Assembly: GCA_001579985.1 (NCBI GenBank) | Contig: LRSR01004047.1 | Coordinates: forward strand, 1-22,593 | Reading direction: 5' to 3' | Length of the DNA: 22,593 nt | From: Hypsibius dujardini | Lineage: Eukaryota > Tardigrada > Eutardigrada > Parachela > Hypsibiidae | Shown here: in pieces, positions 9,168 to 19,575 of the stretch | How the letters are laid out: each line of letters starts with the position of its first letter | Numbering within the stretch: position 1 is the stretch's first letter | Made by a program: the position numbers and the translations under genes | The notes under the pieces: model-generated | Told to the model about the DNA's origin: nothing | Databases searched by the model: none | What the model saw: only the letters and a program-made list of their open reading frames with translations

Positions 9168-10541
9168 CTGGAGAAAATCAGAGAACAAGCGACTAGTTAA
9201 TATAAAAATGTGAAGATACAGGTACTAGCAGCATTACGCTGGGCATAACACAACAACAGAAAAAGGTGACGCCTATTCAGAAAACGTAGATTTATATTGC
9301 CCTGTCTGCTTAGATATGGCTTTCGTGAGATGAAAAAATAGCCTTTTTTGATTGTTTTGTTTTGCCTGATTCAGTTCGCTTTTGTATAGAGGTTCGCTGA
9401 AACAGCAGGGGCGCGGGAACTGTAACGAAGACATTAGAAGATGCCTGAATATTTTTAATGCTAGAAAGAAGCTTTCTTTGGCGTAAACGCAGACTCTGTA
9501 GTTTGCAAACCGGATAAACCTAAAATCTATCAAAAAGAAGAGACCAAACTGCAACAACAACGAAGCGATAGTTTGTTTCGTATTCTCAGTCTCGCTCGAA
9601 CAGAAACTTTTTGCGTGGGACCAAATTCCCTTATTTTTGCCTTGTCGTTTACACGTGGTTGTGCAGAAAAGTGACAAAGAAAATGTAAACTACGCAAAAA
9701 AAAAATCTTGCGCTATAGTGGAATTTTCTGACGCGGCGAAAATTTTTATTTATTTTTCCCAGTTAAAAAAAACTTTTCCAACTTTCCAAAAACTGACGCG
9801 CGCGGGGGCGGCAAACAACTTTGTTTTTAGATGGCCTAACGTTTAAGCCCAAGTATCTATTTAAGCCAGATAAACCACACACGATACAAAATGTTTCACT
9901 GGTTTAGCCGCTAAAATCAGCAGGTGCTGATTCGTCCTGGAAGAATAGCATGCGATTTGCGCGATTTCTCTCGCAGCGTAAGCTCACGCAACTTACTATC
10001 TCGAACTCGTGTTTTTGAAACCGTTCAGTCGAGAGATTATCAAATTCCAAATTATTTTTTAATGGATACCCTAATGATTACTTTGCTCTGCATTTAATTA
10101 AAGTTAATGATGCGCGCATCTGCTCTCCCATGGTCGGTCTCACGGACGTTGACCGATCACGCCCTACCACTCCCAGCTCGTCTCTTTTAGCCGCATCTCC
10201 AATCTCTCCCGAGATCACTTTCACTTGTACATTTCATTGTTACCATTTCCGAACTTTGCGAGATTTTCTTGCCGCCCCGCCCGCCCTACAACCTGTTTTT
10301 CTTCATACCAATTAAACGGGGGTGCCCGGGTTTCATCCGGGTCCGGCACTTCCCTTACCGCAACTCCGCTTCATGTCTGTCCCGTTATGTAACAATTAGC
10401 GTAGCATTAATTGAAATTAAGGACACTTAAACCAGTTTTTGGTGAAGCTCAATATAAGAGGGCGAAAAAATAGTCTGGTTTTGAGGACCTCTTCAAATGT
10501 AATCAAAAGTCCATGAAATCAGGCAAAATCTTGTTATTAAA
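9168..10541. other. No clear gene between the Cys-rich gene and the second astacin
   Basis: The missing 5' exons of the gene at 8671-9167 and a WAP exon for the astacin at 10542-13342 would both be expected here, and I see neither. A 134-codon minus-strand frame (9273-9677) has a hydrophobic patch but no family features. 10110-10320 is pyrimidine-rich on the plus strand, with a CCCGG...CCGGG hairpin near 10327. Confidence 0.4.
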
Positions 10542-13342
10542 CTAGCCCGTTTGGTACTCACGTTGAATAGAGTCCACTGTAGTCCTCCTGTGCGGATGCC
10601 TCGACGTGCCCGGCGTTAATTGATCATCGCCGTTAGGAAAGATTGCTTCCGTTGTTGTTGGCGTTTTATTCGATCGTGTGTGCGATTTCCTGGACACGGG
10701 TTTGGGGCTTGCAGTCGTCCCGGAATGGCACGGATAGAGAGCATTGATGCGCTGGATATCAATTTCACTCAGCTCCTTGCGGTTCCCTATGGCTGCCGTT
10801 GATTTTGGTAGGATAGTTGGAGCGTTGTAAGGCTCCCTTGAAAACTCGTTATGAGCATAGTGCATGATGCTTTTGTAGTCGTAGGGCAGATTGAACGTTC
10901 TTCCCTTGTACTTGTGGAACATAATTTCAAAGCCTGAAAGAACAGACACATCGCTGAAACATGTGGTTCAATACGAAAAAGTACAAACGTTAAAGTCGTT
11001 GTCTATTAGTCGATCGCCTGCTACAAATCCGCGATATCTTCTAGCGCTTTTGTTAATTTCACTCATGACAATTCTTTTTGGATCAAAAATCGTTCACAGC
11101 TTTCAAATCCAGTGATCGGACGATGATGCTGATTTTGAAGCCTAGCAAAGAGTAGTCAGGAGCTCTTCCAGTATTCGAAGATCCATTGTTTGTTACTTTT
11201 TGTCACCGAAATCTGTACCGGTCAATAAGCATTAGATAATGTAAGCAGTTCTTTGGGCCTAATTTACTTTTCTAACAACAGCTCAATTTCACTTCGCGCG
11301 ATTGCAAAGGCCACTGAAATTGGACCCACCGCAAAAATGTATAATCGGTCAAGTACTGAAGAATTCTTCATGACTTTTATGGTTATAGCAACGTTGGAAA
11401 TCCCATGCAACTAAATGCATGAGTGCTAGTTATCACGAAACATCGTGATTGATCGATCGATCCACGAAGCGTGGATCGCCACCACGTTTCATTTCGAAAT
11501 TCATTTACCAATCGGCTATTCGCTTGTTTATAACTTGGCTGATGTAGAAAGTTGCCACAACGTCTCTACTTTGATGATAGTTGGAAAATTTGTTACGAGA
11601 TAATTGACTTGTTGATCCTACTAAGAGGTGAATCATCAAATCAGTTGTAAATCAAATTAAATTATAATTACAGAATTATTAAATATATCTGTATATTACC
11701 TGATGGAATGTTCTGCCAGACAATGTCAATGTAGTTATCGCGGTCTTCACGGCTCTGTTCGTGTCCGAAACCAAGGGCATGCATCACTAGGTGTTGCACT
11801 TCACCAACCGCGCAAAACGAGTTTTCATCGAGATAAATAACTTGCTGCGGTTCGTTGGTGTGGCCAACAAAGGAGGATCTGCAACTTTGCAAAGTTACAG
11901 TTTATAGAAGGAAATTGTCTTCAAAGAAAAGGTATTCCGTACCCGTCATTTCCGAAGGCAAAAAGTATGTAAGATGCTCCCTCTCTCACTGGAGTGAACT
12001 GGAGACAAGTATTTGCTTCCATTTTTTGGAGCGAATCCCTGATGAAACTTTGCTGTTCCCTTGCTGTTTACATAGTCAAAAACGCGTATTAATTTCATGC
12101 CCAAGTTTTCAATAATTTCAAATGACAGACTCACTGAAGTGATCCACTGCAAAATCGAATGGCACAATTCCTTGATCCCAGGGCCTTCCATCGGTTGCAT
12201 ATTTTTCGTCATTGGGATTGACCTGTAGACTCCGATGAAGAAATGGACGACATGTTTCAGTTCAGAGCGACCGTCTTGCAGATGTGTCGCAGCTAAGATA
12301 AAGCTCTGCCGTACCATAGTGTCTGAAGGTGGCCCAGTTGGAATTCTGATATCTCCCTCGAATATATTGGGTCTGTTTGACATACTTTTTTTCAGGCGTG
12401 AATAATCATACACGTCAGTATCGATCAAGTTTGTCCAATCTGAAATTATAACTGCTTGAAAAAACTGTAAATGCTAATCGATAAGCGCTCCTTTCTTACT
12501 TTTCTCAGTCAAATGAAAACCATTAGTACCACGAGGATCTCGCTAAGCTCTTCGCACAAACAAAGAATGAGCCACTTCTCGCGAAGGAAAGGATACTTTT
12601 CAGTAACTAAGGACATTAGCGTCAATTTAACCGATGAGGTTTAACTTACGGCAACAACAGCGTAGCGGTTACAAAATGAAATCGCTGAAAAATTGGTAAT
12701 TATCTGTAAATCAGCGTAGCTCAACGTCAATCAATGCAAAATGTATTGAGATCTTTTAAAATAGCGAATCATAACTGCAAAATCTAAACAGAACTGTGAT
12801 CACAACTTTTACAACAAGAATCGGTACTTGTACGTACACATCACATTCTACACCAAATAAATTTTGGAAATGCTATTTTACTTCCAGCCACCCACATAAC
12901 CCGGGGGACAATATCACGACGATATACCGGGATTTATACGAATTTATTGAGACTTCTATCTATAATCATAATTACATACGCGCTAGTATTTTCTACTATT
13001 CAACAGCGACAACTAGAACCTTGCGAAAAAGATATCTTTTCAAAATCAGACTTGAAATACAGTACACTTCAGAGTATCGAGTAAACCCTAAAGTTCTGGA
13101 AAAAAAACATAAACCAGAACTAGTCCCAAATGTAATAGGTACTGCAAGTTTGCGGAACTCGGAAGATATAATAAGACTGCCTTATTAGTAGTGAAAGCCA
13201 GAAAACCAATTATTGTTTTCGGCGTCTCACCTGGGCTATACGGAAAATCCTTCATAGAAGATGGGTTGTCGGCACTTATTAAAGGAGCAAGACTCATCAG
13301 AAGGCATAGAACCGGCGCAAAGCGTCGCCAAAGTTGCTGCAT
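10542..13342 (-). CDS. Astacin-like protein with substituted catalytic glutamate (probable pseudo-protease)
   Basis: Eight-exon model: 13342-13231, 12538-12500, 12439-12315, 12222-12135, 12063-11943, 11884-11700, 10933-10562, with the last exon read through to TAG 10542, giving 353 residues. Starts with a signal peptide (FAPVLCLLMSLAPLISA). IFEGDIR carries the aspartate-switch pro-segment motif. The catalytic domain includes GIVPFDF, TCLQFTPV, C-x4-FVG, EDRD and an intact SIMHY Met-turn. The zinc motif reads HLVMHALGFGH (residues 193-203): all three His are kept, but position 194 is Leu (CTA), not Glu. Proteolysis in this family needs that Glu, so loss of activity is likely while zinc binding and fold may persist. 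The 39-nt second exon is the least certain. The exon at 10562 ends in a C|GTGAGT donor equivalent to those that lead to WAP exons in its paralogs, but no such exon is seen downstream. Confidence 0.85.
10934..11699 (-). other. Long (766-bp) intron of the pseudo-astacin
   Basis: Lies between the exon ending NIPSG and the exon beginning FEIMFHKY, phase 1, at the same place as the 66-bp intron of the first astacin. It contains the perfect hairpin CGATCCACG-AAG-CGTGGATCG around 11457-11477 and a smaller one (ATCACGA...TCGTGAT) just before it. I see no coding content. Confidence 0.7.
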
Positions 13343-14439
13343 CGTCAGAAATGAAAACAAGACTGTTATAATATTGAGGCCATAAAAAACAATACGAATG
13401 ACATATTCTCCTCTTACCGTTACGTTAGCACGCATTTTCTCAGCAGAACCTTGAAAATTTTTTTGACGAGTGGAGTGCTTGGATTTGTGGACTGTCGGCC
13501 AAAAGAAAGTTGAAATTCCTTCCGCTTGAAATTCGATGAAAGGCTTAATTGACTATCATCACGAAAAGGGATTTCTACAGCGTGAAAGTGAGAAAATCAA
13601 AATTGTTCAACTGCGTTTTCCATTGGAAAAGATTGTGGTGCAAACCGGTCTTTTTAGGTTGCCGGCTTTGTCTGCAGGTGTTGAAGTGAGCTAGCTGATA
13701 CATCACTGTGGAGCAAAAATGTTATGAACACAGGTTACCACAGATTTTCAGACGATTTTCCAGATCCGTCGCAGTTAAAAATCTGGACTCCCGACGGAGT
13801 TTTATTCGCGCAAACACACTGTTGCTGTAAACTGTCTGCATGCAGATACAGTCAAAGACACTGGAATGCGTGGAATAATTTCTTGTCCATTACGAACTGT
13901 TTAATCTTCGAAATTGAAGTTTTGCAAGATTTCAGCGTGCTCAGAAACCGGGTTTCAAAGATAAACTTCTCAGATTCTACCACTGCAGTTGACAGCGACC
14001 TAGAACTAGAACTCGGCCTATCGGCAAACCTGTTTTCTTCCCACGCGTTTATCCGCTTTTTCCGACGTTCAGTTTCCCATTACTCTAAACAGAAGTTGTG
14101 CAAGTACTAATGTACTTAAAGTTCTAACGAGCGCTCAGCTTAGGAAAATGAGAACTGGCGTGGAACTTGCTGGTAGAAAGAAGTACGTGCACCGGACTAT
14201 TAACGTTTTATCACGCAGCAAAGTCAAGTTAAATCGGCTCAAAAAGTTTCTAAAAATCGCTTACGGACGCTGAAGATCGTCAAACAATTCCGGAATGACT
14301 TACATGCCAGCTAGGAAAAATGTCGCTGGTTAAAAATCTGGTTATCAAACAAACAAAATCATGCAAACAGTCCAACGTGAACCACCACTATCCCAGGCAC
14401 GGTACCACAATAGAAGGTTTAATCGTCTGCAGGGCTATT
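13343..14439. other. Upstream region of the pseudo-astacin; one unsupported plus-strand ORF
   Basis: A 128-codon plus-strand frame (13724-14110) opens with ATG but shows no signal peptide, domain or paralog, so I leave it uncalled. Nothing else recognisable. The promoter of the minus-strand gene starting at 13342 should lie within the first few hundred bases. Confidence 0.35.
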
Positions 14440-14742
14440 TCATCTCTGGTAACTCAAGAAATATAATCCTGAAGGACTGTCAAAGTTGTGGTGCTTGTCG
14501 TTCTTAATGATCACGTTGTCTGTCGTAGAATGAAAGTGGGAGTATCCCCATGATCTGTGGGATCCATGGAGTACCGCTCCGTCGGCTCCCTTAGCACTTA
14601 AGGCGGCTTTCTGTGCTGCTCTTTGAGAATTGAATTGCAGGTTGTAGATCGTTCGTAAATCGCTCGGTCCAACACCGCACCGGTCAAACACGTTAGCATT
14701 TAGTCGTCGCCCTTCTTGCTGGCCGGAAGAAGGCGTTGTAGC
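14440..14742 (-). CDS. Possible terminal exon of an unknown gene
   Basis: An open frame of exactly 101 codons runs from a CAGACAG acceptor-like site at the edge of a CA/CAGA microsatellite to TGA 14440-14442. The translation is not low-complexity (includes DRCGVGPSDLRTIYNLQFN and RAAQKAALSAKGADGAVL), unlike the repeat next to it. No domain is recognised, there is no paralog in the window and no upstream exon was found. It could be a chance ORF. Confidence 0.25.
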   Translation of the reverse strand, partial: ATTPSSGQQEGRRLNANVFDRCGVGPSDLRTIYNLQFNSQRAAQKAALSAKGADGAVLHGSHRSWGYSHFHSTTDNVIIKNDKHHNFDSPSGLYFLSYQR

Positions 14743-14744
14743 CT

Positions 14745-15180
14745 GTCTGTGTGTGTGTGTGTGTGTGTGTCTGTCTGTCTGTCTGTCTTTCTGTACCTGC
14801 CTGTCTGTCCTTCTGTTGTTCTGTTTGCTTGTTTGTATGTCTGCTTATTCGTCTGCATGAATGTCTGTGTATCTGTTTGTCTCTCTGTATGCTTGGCCGG
14901 CACTTCATCATCTTTTCCTTCTGTTTGCAGTATTTCTGGTTGTCTGTCTATCTGTTATCTGTCTGTCTATCGGTTTGTAGGTCTGTTTGTCTGCCTGTCT
15001 AACCCTCTTTCCGTCCCTCTGTATTTCAGTTTATCTGTCTTTCTGTCTGTCCGTCAGCCCGTCTGCCTGTATGTCTCTCTTTACGTTTGCTTTTTTCTAC
15101 CTGATTGTTTGTCTTCCTGGGTACTCGTTGCATTTTTCGGTTAATTTAGTCATTATTCCGTCTCTATTTCTCTGTCTATA
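14745..15180. repeat. GT microsatellite grading into a degenerate TCTG repeat
   Basis: A run of about ten GT dinucleotides (14748-14770) is followed by perfect and then degenerate TCTG/TTTG/TATG units to roughly 15080, with sparse units to 15180. The open frames read through it are low-complexity Cys/Val/Leu/Ser and are not genes. Confidence 0.9.
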
Positions 15181-15210
15181 GAGCTCCGACAGGCTGCTGC
15201 GGGACTAACG

Positions 15211-15283
15211 TCAATTCCAATTTTCCAACTGACAGACACCCCGGAGGTTGTTCTATCGTCGCCTTGCAGACGATCGCTAGTTA
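15211..15283 (+). repeat. Dispersed repeat of about 75 bp, copy 2
   Basis: Same orientation as 8403-8477 and clearly homologous across its length. It lies directly beyond the TCTG repeat. Both copies stand a few hundred bases from the 3' end of a member of the Cys-rich family (8671 and 15526). Confidence 0.8.
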
Positions 15284-15525
15284 ATTTATCTCTGTGATCA
15301 GTTTGTGCGTTTCTACTGTCCTATTTCCCGTTATTCTGCAAAGTTGTTTTTGATGAGTCAACCGAATGGTGCGGATAGAATATCCAAGTAAGAGCTGAAC
15401 TGGGTGTCTACTGTCTGTATTCTACTGCAGGTAAATCTAGCGACCAATGTTGTCTGGTTATTGATATGCGTCTCCAATTATCGGGCGTATAGTAACGAAA
15501 AAGCACGTGACACCATGTTGGTCTT

Positions 15526-16089
15526 TTACTTTGAATCAGCACAATCTTGCTTGATGCATCGGTCTGCAAACTTGCATCGTAGGTCAGCGAAATTGGCGCC
15601 TGTTGGGTGTCTGAGGAAAACGCAATTGAAGTCTTCATTTGTGTAGTAGTAGCAGTACGCGGTGAAATCAGCACTGGGGAATTGTTTCATGTCATGCAGC
15701 ACATTGTCTGAGAATAGAAACCCTTCAATTTTTAGCAGTAAGGCGTATAACTGTATGACTAATTAATTACCGATATTGTCTGCCATTTTTCGTGGCATTG
15801 CATTATTCAGAATTTCGTGGACCTCGTATCGGCAATTATCCGAGCTCGGACAAACACGCTCGAACCGGTTGCACGTGACGTTCTCCGTCGAATCCATAAT
15901 GATCATGCAGTAGTTGGTCACCTGACGATCTATAGCAAGATTGTAGTGTTGGTGAAAACAGATTAAACTGGCAAAGTATGATTTCAGGTTTTGCGTACCC
16001 GTGCCTTGACAACCGCTGGTGGAATTTGTGACGCCACTGACTGCTTTCGCCGTCAAGTTTCCTTTATATCCTTTGACAAGTAACACATT
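15526..16089 (-). CDS. Cys-rich secreted-type protein, 3' exons (partial; family not recognised)
   Basis: Exons 16089-15771 and 15707-15526 join at ATCG|GTAATT and a TTCTCAG acceptor (63-bp intron) and give 167 residues ending at TAA. Two cysteine modules are visible: TNYCMIIMDSTENVTC followed by a second Cys pair, and FTAYCYYYTNEDFNC, with further Cys to the end. They match in form and phase the modules of the genes at 8671-9167 and 17157-18376. Several N-x-S/T sites fit a secreted glycoprotein. The first visible exon starts in phase 0 after CTAACAG; signal-peptide exons upstream (16090-17156) were not found. A 39-nt in-frame segment within the first exon could be a tiny intron (weak donor GTTTAA). 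Function unknown. Confidence 0.65.
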
Positions 16090-17156
16090 CTGTTAGCATT
16101 CTGTATCTGATCAACGAATCAACATCTCTTGAAGGTTTAGGGAGGTAAACCTCAGAAATTTAAAAGTTCGTTCTTAATGTTCCTATATAATGTTTTGATT
16201 TTGAAGCTTGTACGGGGGGGGGGCGGAGAGATATTATGAAAGATTTAATAGAGAACTTCTCTAATTTGAAACTTCGAATTTCCAATGCATTTCGAAATGC
16301 ATTTCTCGTACACCAGCTACTTATTTGCGTGAAACATCGAAAATTCATTTTGAATTGAGTGCGGGAACTCGAAGTTTCGAACGGTAATACCCAGTATGAA
16401 AACTGCGAACTTTTGAATTTTTCTTTTAAGAAAAGTTTCATTGTCGCCTATTGCGTTCTAGAACTACAAACAGCTGAGTATTCCTAGCGCTCAATTTCTC
16501 CGCAAACGGAAAGAAAAACAAAATTGTGATCTCTTGAAGCTATTTTATTTTAATTTGCGTATTAGAGACAGTTGTGGTGGCCATTTGAAAAACCAAAAAT
16601 AACTCTCATAGCTGAATTACATGCTACTCAATCCCTAAAAATGATCATTTTCACGTAGCGGTCTTATCTCAAATTGTGTGCTCTATTATTCGAGGAAAAT
16701 CATAAGACTCTTCAGTGCCCTTGGAGTTTGCAGTGTAAAAATTTGAATTCAGCACAACAATGGTTGATACTCCTGTAGCAAACTAACATTTCGTGTTGAA
16801 GATTAAAAAAATAATTTCGGTCCAGAGATCCGGTCATGGAGATTCTCTCCTCTATGTGTGTAATTGGGTGCAATAAGGTAAGGGTGACAGGTGACTTCAA
16901 AAACTAATGAGGGAAGCTGGTGCAGCGTGTCTGCAGTGCTTGACGTCCGTGCGTCATTTGTTCACGGTTTGGCAGTTTCTCTTCGGACTGGCACTTCTCC
17001 GACGATCAGTTGATAACCGATTTGACTCGACCAGCATATTCTGTCAAAAACTATGTTACGCCTCACGACTACAAATTTTACGGTAATTTCACGACCAAAT
17101 AAGGTTAGGTTTGAATTTGCCCTATAAAACATTGACGCTATCCCTATAGTGCCGTC
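16090..17156. other. Region lacking the expected 5' exons of the gene at 15526-16089
   Basis: AT-rich, with a nine-G run near 16215-16223 and imperfect inverted segments around 16266-16385 (GAAACTTCGAA and TCGAAGTTTC). No signal-peptide exon is recognisable in any frame. Confidence 0.35.
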
Positions 17157-18376
17157 TTAAATGATCCCTTGGTAAGTTGTACCTGTGGTCCACTTGCCCT
17201 CGTAGACTCCTCGCCACGCGTTACCACCGCGACAGCGATTCGGACCGGTAGTACAGTCAATGATGTCATAGCACTCAAACCACCAAGTCCGGTAGAATGT
17301 GCACGTCGCCAATACTTGAACAGGTGCCCTCTCTCGTATTGGCTTCTTGTCAACGATACCTATACGAAAAACGGCGCATTTATAATTACATAAAAAAACA
17401 ATCAAGTCAATAATCAAGTCTTGCATCGAACCGATTTGTATTTGTAATGAATTAGTGAGACTGATACTTGATTCCAAAAATAGTTACCAAAATGTTCTTC
17501 TCAAACAAATGATGAAACAGCGCTTTGCCTACCGTCAGACTGCCGCCACCACAGACTGTTTGTGTCCAAATGAGTGGAGCAGTTTTTGGTTTGATAAAAA
17601 AAATTCTCATTGTCAGGAAATGTTTTCATGACAGGATCCGCCGTTACGTCACCATCGCATTCCGTCTGACACGTAAAGCTCCCGTTGCTGTAGTATATGC
17701 AGTCACTGACAATCATTGTACTCTCATCGGTGGTCGTGTCTGTCACAGTAAAAGAGCACAGCAATAAAGCGTCTAAAAGAGAAAGTGATCTTAATTTGTT
17801 TTCCACTTACCGGTTGTTAATGGTTGGGACGATTGCTGCCCGTCCGTACTTCGTGGAACGAAAGTGTGGAGCACTTGTGGTTTTGCGGTGCTAGATTCTA
17901 GAAGGCAGTTTTACGAAATCCAAAGTTGCGTTTGTGGATAAGAGGGAGGCCTACCGATTGTATTTGGAAATAACAAGGCGAGTATCCTAGTCGAATCTGC
18001 TTGCATGTCACTGACGTTAGTTGCGAGACCTGCGTTAAAATCGCTCTACAAAAATGTACTGAATAAGTGTCAGAACAAATAGGACTAGTTCCTCATGCAA
18101 TTTACCAGAACGTCAACTGTGGCAGATCCCCTAGGATTCCACGGTCCGTACCGAATGTTCGAGGCCTTTACGTCGCCACGGAAAACCCATGTCTTGTCAC
18201 CGGTACGGATGAACGTTGTTGTAGAAACTTTAAAAAAGAGGTTCGGGATTACACGTACGCGTATACTATTTAGAGAATGAAATTGAGAATGACTTACCAT
18301 GATCATTAGGTCTTGCTAATGCACAATGAGAAGAGACCAGTAAGATTAACACTACGAAAACATTCATTCTAATCAT
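17157..18376 (-). CDS. Cys-rich two-module secreted protein, complete six-exon gene
   Basis: Six exons (18376-18298, 18227-18106, 18045-17955, 17897-17811, 17772-17533, 17359-17157) join in frame at GT-AG sites to give 273 residues. The signal peptide is textbook (VFVVLILLVSSHCALA). A short N-terminal region (FIRTGDKTWVFRGDV) is unrecognised, with only a faint likeness to a hemopexin-type strand. A Ser/Thr/Gln-rich linker follows, then module 1 (SDCIYYSNGSFTCQTEC, Cys 151, 161, 165) and module 2 (LATCTFYRTWWFECYDIIDC, Cys 226, 236, 242). N-x-S/T sites suggest a glycoprotein. The intron at 17773-17810 is only 38 bp. It shares modules and exon phases with the two partial genes on the same strand, so the three form a tandem family. 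No catalytic motif is visible and function is unknown. Confidence 0.85.
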
Positions 18377-19248
18377 CTTCTCCGGATCAGAAGGATAACG
18401 TATAACGTATAAAATTGCATATGCTACTAGGCGCAATTAAAAATCTTATTAATCCACAGCAGGAAAAAAAACAATTGCAGAAAATGTTGACGTCTGAAAT
18501 TAATTTCTAACCGAAACGACTCCCCAATATTTCATAACGCAACCGGTTAAGGGCAGAATAATATTTCCAACGAAGTACAAAAGTAATGTACGTAGCAGGA
18601 AAAACCGGTTATACAAAGGAATAATCGTGATAAGTTCACGAGTTTTTTTATTTAGCCGGTAGCTGTTCATTTGGATTAGGAATGAAAAGAAAAGATTTGT
18701 TACGTTTCTGGGATGACGATTGCTATTATTTTTCAGTGCCATGATTTTGTAGTGGATCCGTCAGAGACAGAAGCGTGCCGAGCTCCGGCCGAAAGGAGGA
18801 GCAACTGCCTTGATTAGGTTTTTAAAAAATTGCCCTCCGGGAAACAAATATTGCCCCAGGGCAAATTCGTAAATCGGCCAAAAAATTTTCCGGGAATGTT
18901 TTTGCTAAAATTTTACGTTTAACGGCTGAGCTGCGGCTACGCGTGCTCTGGAACAGTTTATTTGAGTATGAAAATGAATCATAGTATTTATTATTTGGAA
19001 AATTTAGTTTGTTTACTGCAGATTTGATACTAGAAGGTAAATATTGCTTTCGTACACCTAAGTTTGTTTTATGTAAAAACTAAGGAATTAAGTTGTGAAA
19101 CAGTTCACAACCCTTTCTTATAATATATTCAACTTTTCGAGACAAAAAATCCAGGATGTGACAACATGTAAATCAGGAGTTGTATGCATACTAGCGATTG
19201 TGCCGATCGCAGAAAATTTCTATGGACGTTGTGGCTCAGAAAATTGTT
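18377..19248. other. Promoter side of the six-exon gene and non-coding stretch
   Basis: Contains short direct repeats of ATAACGT at 18395-18407 just upstream of the start at 18376, and a hairpin TTGCCCT...AGGGCAA near 18830-18865. No ORF that I can support. Confidence 0.4.
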
Positions 19249-19575
19249 TCACCACTCTAGTTTAATTCGTGGGTCAAGCAATATGCACCCTTTATCTTGA
19301 GAATTACTTCGAAAGACAACTTCTGCAATAGAATGCAAAAGATTCTTTGCAAACTTCGCGTGTGATACTGTGCAGGCGTAGTTTGAACGGAGAGCCTTCC
19401 AAGTAACTATGGAAATACGACGACCATTACACAAAAATACATAATGAGAATCACAGTTTCCCTGAACATTATGGAAGCATAATTGTGTGTGAAAAGTAAT
19501 GAAACTCATGTTGTCAACCACGAAACGTACTGTTTCGTTTAGCCCAATCTTGAAGAAAAGGAACTTCACCAACAA
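19249..19575 (-). CDS. Unassigned ORF of about 108 codons with faint PTB-domain resemblance
   Basis: Open on the minus strand from just after a TAA near 19600 to TGA 19249-19251. The order of features (a hydrophobic strand ETVRFVVDNMSFITF, then LCFHNVQGNCDSHYVFLCN, then YACTVSHAKFAKNLLHSI) recalls the last strands and C-terminal helix of phosphotyrosine-binding domains (I.FC..D....F.F.......CHVF...A..I). This is a visual impression, not a measured match. A CTTCAAG acceptor inside the frame could begin the exon. It may equally be a chance ORF or a gene fragment. Confidence 0.25.
   Translation of the reverse strand: MLVKFLFFKIGLNETVRFVVDNMSFITFHTQLCFHNVQGNCDSHYVFLCNGRRISIVTWKALRSNYACTVSHAKFAKNLLHSIAEVVFRSNSQDKGCILLDPRIKLEW

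Noticed and set aside
8698-9213. 171-codon plus-strand ORF, the longest single-frame ORF between the astacins
   Set aside because: It lies antisense to the two exons of the Cys-rich gene at 8671-9167, whose paralogs and splice phases support the minus strand.
9273-9677. 134-codon minus-strand ORF just upstream of a Cys-rich gene
   Set aside because: It has a hydrophobic patch, but no signal-peptide layout, Cys modules or splice phase linking it to the downstream exons.
12796-13188. 130-codon plus-strand ORF
   Set aside because: It sits antisense inside the 692-bp first intron of the pseudo-astacin, with no domain or paralog; likely chance.
14716-15144. 142-codon plus-strand ORF rich in Cys, Val, Leu and Ser
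   Set aside because: It is a direct translation of the GT/TCTG simple repeat.
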